The notes under the pieces are model-generated. The model did no database searches, was not told where the DNA came from, and was given only the letters and a program-made list of their open reading frames with translations. From Helicobacter rappini (lineage in GTDB: Bacteria; Campylobacterota; Campylobacteria; Campylobacterales; Helicobacteraceae), in contig NZ_FZPK01000014.1 of the NCBI RefSeq assembly GCF_900198625.1, positions 24,445 to 88,444 of the forward strand: a stretch of 64,000 nt of DNA, written 5' to 3'. Below are positions 8,458-19,186 of the stretch, piece after piece. Made by a program: the position numbers and the translations under genes. The number at the start of each line of letters is the position of its first letter. Within the stretch, counting starts at the first letter, position 1.

Positions 8458-11052
8458 AAACCTTTAATAACGAACACAACACAAAGCTTTGACATAAATA
8501 ATAAAGCTTACCAAGACTTCGTAAAAGCAAAACTAGCCGCACAAAAGGGCGCAGAAGTCTTAAACGATAAATTCTCAAACAATGATTATATACAAGGTGC
8601 ATACAGAGCAGTAAAAGAGAGTGCAAAAAGCTTTAATCCCCTTGATGAAGAAACAAAAGAGAGATATAACAGGGGCGGATTCTTTGATGCCACATGGGAA
8701 GCATGGAACACAATGACAGGACAAACTGCCCTAAGAAACTATAACAAAGAAAAGCTAAAAGAGAAAGAAGCACAACAGGCAGTGTATTCATACCTAGAAA
8801 AATATGGGACAAGTAAGGAATCTATAGGCTTAAAAAACTATGAAGAAGATAAGCTAAAAGAACAAAAGCTTATAAAAGGGATTCAAAACAAAGAGATAAA
8901 AGACTTAAGCGAAGAGGAAAAGGATTATTTAAGAGATTCTGAATCTAATATATCCCGCTTTATTGACTATCTTTTTACAGATGAAAATAAAAACCTCCAA
9001 AAGTATAAAAACAATCTTACAAGACAAAATATTAACCATGAATTAGTAAAAAAGCTAGTCATACTTGACTCTCAAAACTCATCGATATTTAACTTAACAG
9101 AGGATTTGCAAAAAGAAGCCAGACAAAAGACACTTACATCAGGCACAAAACTAGCCCAAATGTATGGCTATGATAGGCTAGAGTATGACAAACAGGCACA
9201 AGATTATGTTTTAATCGATAAAGAGGGTAATAAGCTTTACCCCGATATGCAATCAGTCTTTAATAACTTAGGGACTGCCCTTGAAGCAAATTATTATGAT
9301 GTAGTGTCTTCCTTTGTCCCAGTAGGAAAAGCCCTTCAATTAGGAAAGGGGAGTGTTAAACTCACCCAAAGCTTAGCAAAAACAGCCCTGCAAAGTGCGG
9401 GAATGAGTGCGCTAGCTAGTCCGCTAGATTATATCAATATGCAAAACGAGACAGCCCAAGAGGGCGATATACAAGACATACTAAAGCATAGCACAGGAAA
9501 TGCGTTAGGCAGTGCAGTAGGCGTGTATGTTGGTGCAGGTATAGCAAAAGGGGCAAGTAAGGCATACAACAGCATTAAAGATTTAAAGAATCTAAGCACA
9601 GATGATTTAAAAAATATAAAAATAAGCAAATACCTAGATAATGAAGAAGCTTCAATACACAGAAAACTAGCAAAATTCAATAAAAGTGAGATAGATTCTA
9701 ACTATGAAATATTTAAAGGTTTGCAAAGCGATAGAATTATAAGTAAAGAGATGAAAGACCCCACATTCATGGGTAACTTCATGGATAAAATAAGCGATTA
9801 TAATGTATTAAAACATCTCTCAAGTAAGAAAGAAAGCCAAGATAAGCTACTTTCTGCATTATTTTCTAATAAAGAGTTAGCCAGAGAGTTTGCAGGAAAA
9901 CTCACAAGCGAAGAGGCTACAATCGTAAATAAGGCAATTCATGCAATGGGGGAAAACTTTACAAGACTTTCTAAAGAATACGAACAACAGATTATAGATG
10001 AGTATGCAAAGAGTGGGAAAATAAAGGGATTAAACCCGCATACTGAAATGCAAAATCGTCATGTTGAGACGAAGCACGAAACATCTTACTTAAATGAAAA
10101 AATCGATTCTAATTTCACATACACCACACAAGAAACAAAAGGTATAAAAGTTTTAAGAAATGATTTAATAGGAGTATTGAGCCTATATAAAACCCAGCCC
10201 ATAACAAACAAAGAAACAGGAATGCAAGGCTTTATAACGACTGATGAGATTAATAAAATATCAAGTAAAAAGGCAATAGATAAAAGTATCGCAAACGGAT
10301 TTAGTAGAGACGAGCATTTTAAAGTAGCACAAGATTTAAAAAGTTTATTTGAAAATAGTAAATTAAAAGAATCGCACGCAGACAATAAGCAAAGAGAGCA
10401 TATAAAAGTGCATAGATTTATACAAGATTTAAGTATAAATGATAAAGAAGCACAAGCAAAAATCACACTATTTGAAAAAATAGAAGGGAAAAACAGAATC
10501 TATACTTTAGAATTAGAAGGTTTAGAAAAACCCGATTCCTTAAGCGTTAGTATGCGTAACGCAGAATCGGCGGTTAAAGCTCAATCGGTGGCGACCGCAC
10601 ACCCTGAAACCACTACTATTGCTAAAACCGATACTGACATTATACCACAAAACCTGCCAGAAGTCTATAAACACATGCTAGACGAAATAGACAAACAAGC
10701 AAAACAAGATTATAAAACAAGCATTAATAACTTGCAAAACGCATTAAGTGATACAGACTTTAAAGCCACATTACTGCAAGGCTACAAACAAGTAACAGAT
10801 GATGCAATTGAAAGCTTAGGACTTGATAATCAACTCACAAATACTTTAATACGAGAAACACAAAAGCTAGAATCTAAACAAAGCATAAGTTTAAGCGAAG
10901 CCATAGAATTACGCAAAAATATAAATGAAATCATGCGAAATTATGAAAAAAGCAGCAGTGATTTAAAGAAATTTAGGGCAAATAAACACCTAGATAACAT
11001 AAAAGATAATATCGATAATGCCATTAAAAACGCCCTAGATTCTAAAATATAA
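8458..11052 (+). pseudogene. 5'-truncated phage/mobile-element polyvalent protein gene
   Basis: A long open frame encodes a Lys/Asn/Ser-rich protein. The first ATG is at 8713, without a convincing ribosome-binding site, but the same frame is open and protein-like upstream to 8458, just after a TAA. That stretch has no start codon, so the 5' end of a larger gene appears to be missing. The central part has a small hydrophobic Gly/Ala-rich region (about residues 195-275 from the ATG). Around residues 530-620 there is a block HFKVAQDLKSLFENSK, then IKVHRFIQDLSI and IYTLELEGLE. This resembles the LPD3-type domain of large polyvalent phage proteins. The C-terminus is coiled-coil-like. I interpret it as a decayed remnant of a prophage or conjugative element; it could still be expressed from an internal start. 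Confidence 0.6.
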
Positions 11053-11053
11053 A

Positions 11054-11068
11054 GTGAGTTTTACTCAC
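11054..11068. repeat. Small inverted repeat after the polyvalent-protein remnant
   Basis: GTGAGT and ACTCAC flank TTT just after the stop codon. A 6-bp stem with a 3-base loop could be a weak terminator, but there is no T run after it. Confidence 0.3.
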
Positions 11069-11163
11069 AACAACTAAGCGATATTAATGCACTCAATATA
11101 ACAAAGTAATAAAGATTCTATTGTATAATTTTGCAAAAAAAGACAGAAACTTAAAGGATATAT

Positions 11164-14100
11164 ATGCCAAACCCCACACAACAAACACCAAAAATTGCAC
11201 CAAAACGCACCGATATTCACACGATTTTACTCATTGGTTCAGGTCCCATTGTCATTGGACAGGCTTGTGAGTTTGACTACTCTGGCACACAGGCGGTAAA
11301 GACGCTAAAATCTTTAGGCTATCGTGTTGTGCTAATTAATTCAAATCCAGCAACTATTATGACAGACCCAGACTTTGCGGATCGCACTTATATTGAGCCT
11401 ATTACTGAAGAGATTATTGCGGATATTATTAAAAGAGAGAGTGTTGATGCGATTTTGCCTACTATGGGCGGACAGACAGCCCTTAATGTTGCAATGAGTA
11501 TGTATGAAAAAGGAATGCTAGAAGGCATAGAGTTTTTAGGTGCAAAGCCTAGTGCGATTAAAAAAGGTGAGGACAGACAGGCTTTTAAAGAGGCTATGCT
11601 AAAGATTGGTATGGACTTGCCAAAATCCCGCTATGCCTACACGGAGGAAGAAGCCTTAGAGGCAGCAAAAGAGATAGGATTCCCCCTTATCATTCGGGCT
11701 AGTTTCACTCTTGCAGGTGGGGGCAGTGGCGTAGCATATAATATTGATGAGTTTAAAGCGGTGGCAAAAAATGGCTTAGAGACAAGCCCTATTAATGAAA
11801 TTTTGATTGAAGAATCTTTGCTTGGCTGGAAAGAATATGAAATGGAGGTGATACGGGATAAGTTTGATAACTGCATTATTGTGTGTAGTATTGAGAATCT
11901 TGATCCTATGGGCGTGCATACAGGTGATTCTATCACTATTGCACCAGCTTTAACACTCACAGATAAAGAATATCAAAGAATGCGTGATGCAAGTTTTAAA
12001 ATCTTGCGAGAAATCGGCGTAGATACAGGCGGTAGCAATGTGCAGTTTGCTATAAATCCAAAAAATGGCAGAATGACTGTCATTGAGATGAATCCGCGTG
12101 TATCGCGTAGCTCCGCCCTAGCGAGTAAGGCAACAGGCTATCCTATAGCAAAGGTGGCTACAATGCTTGCTGTGGGCTTTAGCCTAGATGAGATAAAAAA
12201 TGACATTACAGGCACGCCGGCGAGTTTTGAGCCTAGCATTGATTATATTGTTACAAAAATACCCAGATTCACATTTGAGAAATTCCCACAGGCAGATTCT
12301 ACACTCACAACAAGTATGAAGTCTATCGGCGAAGTAATGGCGATTGGCGGGAGCTTTAAAGAGAGTTTGCAAAAGGCATTGTGTAGCCTTGAGACAGGCA
12401 TATTTGGACTAAATCAAATCTGCAATGATTTAGAGACTATTAAAAAAGAGATTAGACGACCAAACGCAAATAGGCTGCTTTATATCGCTGAAGGCTTTGG
12501 GCTTGGAATGAGTATTGATGAAATGCACGAGCTATGCAGGATTGACAAGTGGTTTTTACACGAGATAAAAGAGATTGTAGATTCTGAATCTAGTATCACT
12601 TCGCAGATTCTAAGCGATGAATCTCTTATGCGGCGGATAAAAAGCTATGGCTTTAGCGATAAGATGATAGCCCATTGGCTAAAGCATAATGATGGAATGG
12701 AGATAAGTGAAAGCGAAGTATATCAGGCTAGAATTGGGCTTGGTGTGGAGTGTGTGTATAATGAGGTGGATACTTGTGCGGCGGAGTTTCCAAGTCTTAC
12801 GCCTTACCTTTACTCAACAATTGGCAACTTTATGAGCGTTGGCAATTCGGCTTTCACGCGATCTTTTGGGGAGTTTGAAAATTCTTTGTGCGGCAGCCCT
12901 TTGAGGCTAGCCTCCGCAGAATTTTCTGCACAACCCCAAAATCTTACGCAAAATCCTAGAATTGCGGATTCTGTAAATACAGAATGCCAAGATTCTAGTG
13001 ATATGGATTCTAGCAACACAGAAAATTCTAGTATCGCGAGTGAAGTTCGTGGGTTATCAAAGAATTGTGCGGAGACTAGCCTAAAGGGCTGTCGCACAAG
13101 CAATTCTGCAGATTCCCGCGAAATTCACCACGAGACGAATTTTCCCAAGGTTATGATTATTGGTGGTGGTCCTAATAGAATCGGTCAAGGCATCGAGTTT
13201 GACTACTGCTGCGTTCATTCAAGCTTTGCCCTAAATGATCTAGGCATAAAAAGCATAATGTATAATTGCAACCCAGAAACGGTAAGCACAGATTATGACA
13301 CAAGCGATGTGCTTTACTTTGAGCCAATTGACTTTGAACGCGTCCGGGCGGTGATTGAGAGAGAAAAGCCAGATGGCATAATCGTGCATTTTGGCGGACA
13401 AACACCCTTGAAACTTGCAAATTCCCTAACAAAAATCAATGCCAAAATCATCGGCACAAGTGCAAAGGTCATCGACACCGCAGAAGATAGAGAAAAATTT
13501 GCAAGTTTTGTAAATAATCTAGGGCTAAAGCAACCCCAAAATGGCATAGCTTATGAGAAAGAACAAGCTTATAGTGTGGCTAATAAAATCGGCTTTCCAG
13601 TGCTTGTTAGACCTAGCTATGTGCTTGGTGGGCGGGCTATGCGGATAGTGTATGATGATGATGAGCTAAAGCAGTATATGGACGAGGTGATTGCTGTGAG
13701 TGATAGCTCTCCCGTGCTTATTGATAAGTTTTTGGAATACGCCATTGAGCTTGATGTGGATTGTATTAGCGATGGAGAGAGTGTGTATATCGGCGGGATA
13801 ATGGAGCATATTGAAGAGGCAGGGATTCACAGCGGGGATAGTGCGAGTTCCTTGCCTACGATAAATATTAGAGAATCTATGCTAAAAGAGATAGAGCAAA
13901 GCACGGCAAAAATTGCTTTGAAACTTGGTGTAGTGGGGCTTATGAATGTGCAGTATGCAATCTATAATAATGAGTTGTATTTGATTGAAGTAAATCCGCG
14001 TGCTAGTCGCACCGTGCCTTTTGTAAGCAAAGCTACCGGACTGCCTTTAGCTAAAATTGCTACAAGAGTTATGTGGAATCATAGTGTAAAAAAAGCAGAA

Positions 14101-14811
14101 TCTAAAGATTCTATATTAGAAGAGGCGTTAAGATTCTATGATAAATATAATATGGTAAAAGAAGTGGGTTGTGTTGATATGGAATCTTTGAATATAGATT
14201 CTAAGATAAATAAAATATTCACACATAAATCATTAAAACATTTCAGCGTTAAAGAATCGGTTTTTCCTTTTAATAAATTGCCGGGAGCTGATTTACTACT
14301 AGGACCAGAGATGAAAAGCACAGGTGAAGTTATGGGGATAGGCAAAAGCTTTGCATTCGCATTTGATAAAAGTCAAAGTGCATGTAAGAATCCACTGCCA
14401 AAAAAGGGAAAAATCTTTATTTCACTAAGAAATAGCGATAAAAAACACGCCGCAGGACTAGCAAAGACTCTGCAAGAAATCGGCTTTGAGATTGTAGCCA
14501 CGCTTGGCACACATAAGATTCTAAGCGAAGCGGGTATAGAGGCTAAGGCGGTGCTAAAAGTGAGTGAGGGCAGACCGCATATTAACGACATGATAGCAAA
14601 CCATGAAATCGACATGGTAATTAACACAAGCAGTAATAAAGCCCAGCCAGACGCAAGGCTTATTAGAGAAGCCGTTTTGCGTGCTAATATCCCATATTTT
14701 ACAACCATTTCAGGTGCAAAGAGTGCCGCTATTGCTATGCAGGCAAATGGCAATGATAATGAAAATACAAGAGTTAGCACTAAAGCATTGCAAGATTATC
14801 TCAATGAGTAG
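11164..14811 (+). CDS. carB: Carbamoyl-phosphate synthase large subunit, with interdomain insertion
   Basis: CarB makes carbamoyl phosphate from bicarbonate, ammonia and two ATP for pyrimidine and arginine synthesis. Both homologous halves are intact: the N-half begins [17 protein letters not shown] and contains GGQTALNVA; the C-half begins [15 protein letters not shown] and contains [10 protein letters not shown]. The MGS-like allosteric domain is at the C-terminus ([16 protein letters not shown]). The protein is 1215 residues against about 1075-1090 usually. The excess lies between the halves, where about 113 residues separate YST from KVMIIGGG instead of about 16. That insert is Ser/Asn-rich and contains an inverted repeat at DNA level (12881-13110). 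AAAGGA precedes the ATG. carA is not in the window. Confidence 0.93.
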   Translation: MPNPTQQTPKIAPKRTDIHTILLIGSGPIVIGQACEFDYSGTQAVKTLKSLGYRVVLINSNPATIMTDPDFADRTYIEPITEEIIADIIKRESVDAILPTMGGQTALNVAMSMYEKGMLEGIEFLGAKPSAIKKGEDRQAFKEAMLKIGMDLPKSRYAYTEEEALEAAKEIGFPLIIRASFTLAGGGSGVAYNIDEFKAVAKNGLETSPINEILIEESLLGWKEYEMEVIRDKFDNCIIVCSIENLDPMGVHTGDSITIAPALTLTDKEYQRMRDASFKILREIGVDTGGSNVQFAINPKNGRMTVIEMNPRVSRSSALASKATGYPIAKVATMLAVGFSLDEIKNDITGTPASFEPSIDYIVTKIPRFTFEKFPQADSTLTTSMKSIGEVMAIGGSFKESLQKALCSLETGIFGLNQICNDLETIKKEIRRPNANRLLYIAEGFGLGMSIDEMHELCRIDKWFLHEIKEIVDSESSITSQILSDESLMRRIKSYGFSDKMIAHWLKHNDGMEISESEVYQARIGLGVECVYNEVDTCAAEFPSLTPYLYSTIGNFMSVGNSAFTRSFGEFENSLCGSPLRLASAEFSAQPQNLTQNPRIADSVNTECQDSSDMDSSNTENSSIASEVRGLSKNCAETSLKGCRTSNSADSREIHHETNFPKVMIIGGGPNRIGQGIEFDYCCVHSSFALNDLGIKSIMYNCNPETVSTDYDTSDVLYFEPIDFERVRAVIEREKPDGIIVHFGGQTPLKLANSLTKINAKIIGTSAKVIDTAEDREKFASFVNNLGLKQPQNGIAYEKEQAYSVANKIGFPVLVRPSYVLGGRAMRIVYDDDELKQYMDEVIAVSDSSPVLIDKFLEYAIELDVDCISDGESVYIGGIMEHIEEAGIHSGDSASSLPTINIRESMLKEIEQSTAKIALKLGVVGLMNVQYAIYNNELYLIEVNPRASRTVPFVSKATGLPLAKIATRVMWNHSVKKAESKDSILEEALRFYDKYNMVKEVGCVDMESLNIDSKINKIFTHKSLKHFSVKESVFPFNKLPGADLLLGPEMKSTGEVMGIGKSFAFAFDKSQSACKNPLPKKGKIFISLRNSDKKHAAGLAKTLQEIGFEIVATLGTHKILSEAGIEAKAVLKVSEGRPHINDMIANHEIDMVINTSSNKAQPDARLIREAVLRANIPYFTTISGAKSAAIAMQANGNDNENTRVSTKALQDYLNE
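12881..13110. repeat. Inverted repeat pair inside the carB interdomain insert
   Basis: The left arm (about 12881-12926) contains TGTGCGGCAGCCCTTTGAGG and then CTAGCCTCCGCA. The right arm (about 13061-13110) contains GTGCGGAGACTAGCCTAAAG and then GGCTGTCGCACAA, an imperfect reverse complement of the left. The left arm includes the perfect palindrome GAGGCTAGCCTC. About 135 bases of Ser/Asn-coding sequence with several AGATTCT-type words lie between the arms. The insertion keeps the reading frame. This looks like a small repeat element that landed in a tolerant linker. Confidence 0.65.
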
Positions 14812-14848
14812 TTGAAAATAATTTAAACAATAAAAGAAAGGATAAGTC

Positions 14849-15704
14849 ATGTTTGATAATTTTCCAAAGATAAGAGAGGCACTACCACAAGCCTACCAAG
14901 AGATTTATGAGCAATTTTATAAAAGCAATCGAGAGGGCGAAGGGGTAGCAAGTGGCTTAGCCCAAAAATTAGAGCGTTGGCTACATTACAAAGTAGCCAA
15001 TGACACACAAGGCATTAGCGGACATAAAACCCTAGAAATAGGTGCAGGAACGCTTAATCAAATATCCTATGAAAGCGATTTCACACATTATGATATTATA
15101 GAACCATTCAAAGCCCTTTATAAAGATTCCCCAAAACTCCAACATATCAATGCCATATATAAAGATATTGCAGAAATAGCACAAAGCAGTGATATTAACG
15201 GGGGGGGGGGGGGTAAATACAAATGCCGATAAAATAAGTGCATTTGCCAAATCCCACATAGAATCCCCTGTCTCCCTTGAATCCACGCAATCCATTCAAT
15301 CCCAAGTCCAAAGCCCATTTTATGACAGAATCATCTCTTGTGCAGTTTTAGAACATATTGCAAACTTGCCTGAAGTAGTAGCACACTCGTGCTTGTTATT
15401 GAAAGATGATGGCGTGTTTTCCGCTGCTATCCCAAGCCAAGCTAGATTCCTATGGACTATGGCTTATAAACTCTCAACCGGCATAGAATTTAGACTTAAA
15501 TACAAGCTAGATTATGATGTGATTATGAACTATGAGCATATCAACACACAAGCTGAAATTATTGAAATATGCGATTATTTTTTTGATTCTGTGAAAAAGT
15601 CGCTTTTTGGCGTGTGTGATGAGCTTTCAATCTACACACACCTTTCTTGCAGAAAGCCAAATAGACAGAGGGCAAAGGATTATCTCGCTTCATTTAAGTC
15701 GTAA
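14849..15704 (+). pseudogene. SAM-dependent methyltransferase, phase-OFF by poly-G tract
   Basis: The first frame (14849-15232) gives LEIGAGTLNQ, the SAM-binding motif I, and runs into a 14-G tract (15200-15213), after which it ends within five codons. The rest of the enzyme is in another frame (to 15704) with FYDRIISCAVLEHIANLP, the motif around strand beta4, then LLKDDGVFSAAIPS. With 13 G (or 16) the halves join as SDIN-GGGG-VNTNADK. As sequenced the gene is therefore OFF. It converges on the minus-strand glycan locus and probably belongs to it functionally. Its substrate is unknown; a sugar or glycan O- or N-methylation is a guess. RBS: AAAGGATAAGTC before the ATG. Confidence 0.75.
15200..15213 (+). 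repeat. Poly-G tract T1 (14 G) in methyltransferase
   Basis: Fourteen G flanked by AAC and TAA. 13 G gives full-length methyltransferase; 14 (present) gives truncation; 12 or 15 puts TAA in frame right after the tract. Confidence 0.9.
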
Positions 15705-15910
15705 GCTATTTTTAGGATCTCTAGACGCTGTAATTTTGATATTGCGTATAAATGCCTACAACCTATACGACAATATCATTTTCCCCAGCTATACAGATTT
15801 TCATCGATACAGCCTTACGCGCATAGCTAAAATAAGAAATAAAAGCACGCGGTTGCTTATGTCTCTCAAAGAAGTGTATTCTATCTTTTTTTGCTGCAAT
15901 ACTGCTGTTT

Positions 15911-16471
15911 TTACTGAATTTTCAAAGATTCTATAAAGCAATCTATATCAAGTGGCATAAACTTTAGATATTTCTGTTTAGTTTTCTCGTATTCTTGGCG
16001 TGTGAAATGGAAATAATAGTTTTGTATATCCTCTGCAACAATACTTGCACCAAACTTTTGATGAAATGCAACTACGCGTTCATTTTCTTTTCTCACATCA
16101 AAATGACTTTGTGTGAAACCAAGTCCATAAAATGCAAACTCATAAACACAACAAACAGATTCTATTGCAGCATAAAAAGGTGCATTTTCAATAGTGATAA
16201 AACTCCCCCAACAAAAAGAATCCTCTAAAAAATCATAAAGACGCACCAAGCCAAGTGGCACACACTCTTCTATCACAAAATAATATTCCTTGCCTAAAGA
16301 TTCACGCTTTTTGTAATCTACAATCCATTCCCTTTGCTTTTCAATCTCGCTATCAATAGGGTGCAAAAACCTTGCTTTATGTTGATTAGAACGCAACGAT
16401 AAAATAAATTCCGCATCAAAAACCTCCACCAAACGCAAAGTAATCTTGCGACCTTTTATCACCGCCATCAT
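15911..16471 (-). CDS. GNAT-family N-acetyltransferase (RimJ/RimL type)
   Basis: The 186-residue protein starts [20 protein letters not shown], which resembles the RimJ/RimL and PseH/WecD-like GNAT opening ITLRxxxxxDA. It contains [12 protein letters not shown] and a late [19 protein letters not shown] block, the typical acetyl-CoA-binding GNAT end (N-xxA-xxxxxKxGF). It is the last gene of the minus-strand glycan locus, so acetylation of an amino sugar is a reasonable inference. The start ATG at 16471 overlaps the stop of the QdtC-like gene by 4 nt (ATGA), but only when the upstream 12-G tract is in its read-through phase, as here. An upstream TTG in the same frame at 16552 is unlikely. Confidence 0.75.
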   Translation of the reverse strand: MMAVIKGRKITLRLVEVFDAEFILSLRSNQHKARFLHPIDSEIEKQREWIVDYKKRESLGKEYYFVIEECVPLGLVRLYDFLEDSFCWGSFITIENAPFYAAIESVCCVYEFAFYGLGFTQSHFDVRKENERVVAFHQKFGASIVAEDIQNYYFHFTRQEYEKTKQKYLKFMPLDIDCFIESLKIQ

Positions 16472-17022
16472 CGCACAACCCCTAAAAGCAATCGTTGCGA
16501 TAAAAAGCATTGACACAATAGGGTAGTCAAACATTTTGCTAAAAGATTCCAAATAGCTACAAGGTATTCACCCCCCCCCCCCATAATAGCAACTTTATTA
16601 CCTATTACTTTAGCATTATCACAAACATCTTTTATTACAATACTACCTGCTCCAATAAGCGCATTTTCACCGATAGTAATCCCGGGTAAAATCACAGCAC
16701 CCGCTCCAATAGAAGCCCCTTTTTTAATCGTTGTTCTTAGAAATTCGCTAGGATATTGCTTTGATCTTGGATATTTATCATTAGTAAAACTCACATTAGG
16801 ACCGATAAATACATTATCCTCAATCCTTAGTCCATCCCACACCTGCACCCCACATTTTATCGTTACATTATTACCGATTACAACATCATTTTCAATGAAG
16901 CAGTGAGAGCAAATATTGCAATTCTCCCCTATAATCGCATTGGGTAACACCACGCAAAACTGCCAGATTCTAGTCCCTTTGCCAATATTTTGGCTTTGCA
17001 CATCAGAGAGTGGGTGTATCAC
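16468..17022 (-). CDS. QdtC/WlbB-like left-handed beta-helix sugar N-acetyltransferase
   Basis: Hexapeptide repeats run from the start ([20 protein letters not shown]) through [35 protein letters not shown] and [10 protein letters not shown] to [13 protein letters not shown]. This is the pattern of dTDP-3-amino-6-deoxyhexose or UDP-sugar acetyltransferases such as QdtC/FdtC and WlbB. The fold ends near VIGNKVAIM, where a 12-G tract begins. In this phase 39 further, mostly hydrophobic residues ([14 protein letters not shown] and on) follow, ending at a TGA overlapping the next start. With 11 or 13 G the protein would end within a few residues of the tract. The GTG start overlaps the preceding FemAB-like stop (GTGA). 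Substrate is inferred. Confidence 0.8.
   Translation of the reverse strand: MIHPLSDVQSQNIGKGTRIWQFCVVLPNAIIGENCNICSHCFIENDVVIGNNVTIKCGVQVWDGLRIEDNVFIGPNVSFTNDKYPRSKQYPSEFLRTTIKKGASIGAGAVILPGITIGENALIGAGSIVIKDVCDNAKVIGNKVAIMGGGGEYLVAIWNLLAKCLTTLLCQCFLSQRLLLGVVR
16571..16582 (-). repeat. Poly-G tract T2 (12 G) at end of QdtC-like gene
   Basis: On the coding strand ATTAT-G12-TGAATACC. 12 G (present) reads through to an ATGA overlap with the GNAT gene. 13 G puts TGA in frame immediately. 11 G stops after four more codons. Confidence 0.9.
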
Positions 17023-18098
17023 GCCGCCCCCTTTGTAATGGGGTTTAAAGCAAAGTTTGTAATAGGTTTGCTAGAGCAGTATTTAAATCTTTTGTATTGA
17101 GTATGCCAAGATATAGGGCTTTTAGTTGCAAAACACTTAAGGGTTATTACCCCCCCCCCCCCGTTAATATTCAGCTCATAAAAACTATGCACAATTGTCC
17201 TTGCACCAAACCCCTCTTTTTGTGCGATAAGTCCTTCGTTTAAGAATAAACCATTATTCTCTGTGGAGATTCCAAAGTCAAAGTATTGTTTTGTTGTAGC
17301 ATATTTATCTATCAATGTTTTTATAAGTAAGTCTAGCGCACCTATCGCCCTGCCCTTTTCACTTGTTGCTAAATATTGTGTATGCACGAGATTTGGATAG
17401 ATAAAAAGCAAAGTAGCTGCTAGAATCTCATTATTTTGTTTTGCAATGTAGAGAGTAATATTTTCTTTAAATCTATTATGAAGTAATTCTAACTCTTTAG
17501 CTGAATGCACGGCTTGTGTATTATGCTTTGTTTGCAAGACTTCATTTAATAGCGTGATAAAAGCGGGGAAGTTGGTGGAAGATTCTATTTGCACTTCATT
17601 TTTTAATGCCTTTTTTACACCCCTTTTTCTTAACTCACTGAATCTAATGGGATTTTGTAAATAAATCGTAGCGGAACAATCTATCCGCATTATCTTAGCT
17701 CCACTTCTAAACAACGCATACAAATCTTCCTCAGCTGATACCTTGTGGTATATATGCGGTATGCTTTTATAAATCAAGCGATTAGATTTAATTTCTCGCA
17801 TATACTCTTGCAATTTGCAAAAACACTCAAGCATTTTTTGCTGTCGCATAGAATAATCAACAATAAATCCACCAAAAGTTAGCCCTTGATGAGAATATAA
17901 TACGCAATCTTTGATATTTAAAGGTAAAAGGGCGATAAGCTTAGAATCTTCATAAAACATTAATGAATGATCCATAAATCTATCGGCGTGATAGTCCATA
18001 TAATTTCTATCAAACATAAAGATTCCATTTTTAGAATCTCTGTTAAAGGCATTCCATGTGTTTGCATACTCATTTGTGTAAGGCAAGATTCTAATCAT
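17019..18098 (-). CDS. FemAB/GNAT-like acyltransferase, copy 2
   Basis: The protein belongs to the FemAB-like GNAT group (BioF2-type acyltransferases). Its C-terminal half carries [17 protein letters not shown] and [12 protein letters not shown], typical of this fold. It is a close paralogue of the preceding gene: residues about 17-78 and 177-310 are almost identical, whereas residues about 79-176 have diverged strongly. The fold ends at SFYELNI, just before a 13-G tract; 43 tail residues follow in this phase, ending in a GTGA overlap with the next gene. I place the start at the ATG at 18098, which overlaps the upstream stop (ATGA), rather than the in-frame start 8 codons earlier. The substrate, presumably an amino sugar of the locus, is unknown. 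Confidence 0.65.
   Translation of the reverse strand: MIRILPYTNEYANTWNAFNRDSKNGIFMFDRNYMDYHADRFMDHSLMFYEDSKLIALLPLNIKDCVLYSHQGLTFGGFIVDYSMRQQKMLECFCKLQEYMREIKSNRLIYKSIPHIYHKVSAEEDLYALFRSGAKIMRIDCSATIYLQNPIRFSELRKRGVKKALKNEVQIESSTNFPAFITLLNEVLQTKHNTQAVHSAKELELLHNRFKENITLYIAKQNNEILAATLLFIYPNLVHTQYLATSEKGRAIGALDLLIKTLIDKYATTKQYFDFGISTENNGLFLNEGLIAQKEGFGARTIVHSFYELNINGGGGVITLKCFATKSPISWHTQYKRFKYCSSKPITNFALNPITKGAA
17150..17162 (-). repeat. Poly-G tract T3 (13 G) at end of FemAB-like copy 2
   Basis: Coding strand AAC-G13-TAATAACC. 13 G (present) reads 43 codons further to a GTGA overlap with the QdtC-like gene. 12 G gives TAA at once. 14 G stops after a few codons. Confidence 0.9.
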
Positions 18099-19186
18099 AG
18101 AATCCCCCTTTTGTTTTTGCAATATTTAACCGCAAAAATACCAAACAACAAAGAGTAAAAGTATAGAAAAATGTGGTAACAAAAAAGTAGCGAAAATAGA
18201 GGTAACTTACCCCCCCCCCCCATAGTAGTCATGGCATTTGCAGTTATAGTCGCCAAAGCACTAAGCTCATAAAAACTATGCACGATAGTCCTTGCACCAA
18301 ACCCCTCTTTTTGTGCGATAAGTCCTTCGTTTAAGAATAAGCCATTATTCTCTGTGGAGATTCCAAAGTCAAAGTATTGTTTTGTTGTAGCATATTTATC
18401 TATCAATGTTTTTATAAGTAAATCTAGCGCACCTATCGCCCTGCCCTTTTCACTTGCTGCTAAATATTGTGTATGCACGAGATTTGGATAGATAAAAAGC
18501 AGGGTAGCTGCTAGAATCTCATTATTTTGTTTTGCGATATAGAGAGTAATATTTTCTTTAAATCTATTATGAAGTAATTCTAACTCTTTGGCCGAATGCA
18601 CGGCTTGTGTATTATGCTTTGTTTGCAAGACTTCATTTAATAGCGTTATAAAGGCGGGGAAGTTGGTGGAAGATTCTATAACTACACCCTCACGCTTTGC
18701 CCTAGAAATCTGTGCTTTTCTACCCTTTGGCATTGAAAGTAAATGTGCTAAATTAATGCTTGAAGAACAATCTGTGCGACAGGGCTTTGCCCCAAAGAGA
18801 GACAACGCATATATATCCTCTTGTGCGGGGTATTTATGATAAATATAGGGGATTGCTTTATAAATCATCTTTTGTGCCTTAATCTCTCGCATATACTCTA
18901 ATAACGCCTTGAAACACTCAAGCATTTTGTATTGCTTCATTATGGAATTAGTGATAAATCCACCAAAAGTTAGCCCTTGATGAGAATATAATACACAATC
19001 TTTGATATTTAAAGGTAAAAGGGCGATAAGCTTAGAATCTTCATAAAACATTAATGAATGATCCATAAATCTATCGGCGTGATAATCCATATAATTTCTA
19101 TCAAACATAAAGATTCCATTTTTAGAATCTTTATTGAAAGCATTCCATTCGGCACAATGCCTCATCTCGTATCGACAGATTCTCAT
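18095..19186 (-). CDS. FemAB/GNAT-like acyltransferase, copy 1
   Basis: This is the paralogue of the next gene downstream, with shared blocks [18 protein letters not shown] and [12 protein letters not shown] and a divergent middle (about residues 79-175) that here contains PKGRKAQISRAKREG. The family is FemAB-like GNAT, which transfers acyl or aminoacyl groups. The domain ends near SFYEL. A short Ala/Thr segment leads into a 12-G tract, after which this phase encodes a strongly hydrophobic tail (CYHIFLYFYSLLFGIFAV) followed by KYCKNKR and a stop in an ATGA overlap with copy 2. The tail resembles a membrane anchor with a positive cytoplasmic flank, but may be non-functional read-through. The start overlaps the methyltransferase stop (ATGA). 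Confidence 0.65.
   Translation of the reverse strand: MRICRYEMRHCAEWNAFNKDSKNGIFMFDRNYMDYHADRFMDHSLMFYEDSKLIALLPLNIKDCVLYSHQGLTFGGFITNSIMKQYKMLECFKALLEYMREIKAQKMIYKAIPYIYHKYPAQEDIYALSLFGAKPCRTDCSSSINLAHLLSMPKGRKAQISRAKREGVVIESSTNFPAFITLLNEVLQTKHNTQAVHSAKELELLHNRFKENITLYIAKQNNEILAATLLFIYPNLVHTQYLAASEKGRAIGALDLLIKTLIDKYATTKQYFDFGISTENNGLFLNEGLIAQKEGFGARTIVHSFYELSALATITANAMTTMGGGGKLPLFSLLFCYHIFLYFYSLLFGIFAVKYCKNKRGIL
18210..18221 (-). repeat. Poly-G tract T4 (12 G) at end of FemAB-like copy 1
   Basis: Coding strand ACTAT-G12-TAAGTTACC. 12 G (present) reads through the hydrophobic tail to an ATGA overlap. 13 G gives an immediate TAA. Confidence 0.9.

Noticed and set aside
13172..14780. Minus-strand open frames within carB
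   Set aside because: Fully inside a conserved enzyme gene and without starts, sites or family features.
16472..16552. N-terminal extension of the GNAT gene ([13 protein letters not shown] and on)
   Set aside because: It comes from a TTG start and overlaps the tail of the QdtC-like frame; the ATG at 16471 fits the family start and the 4-nt overlap.
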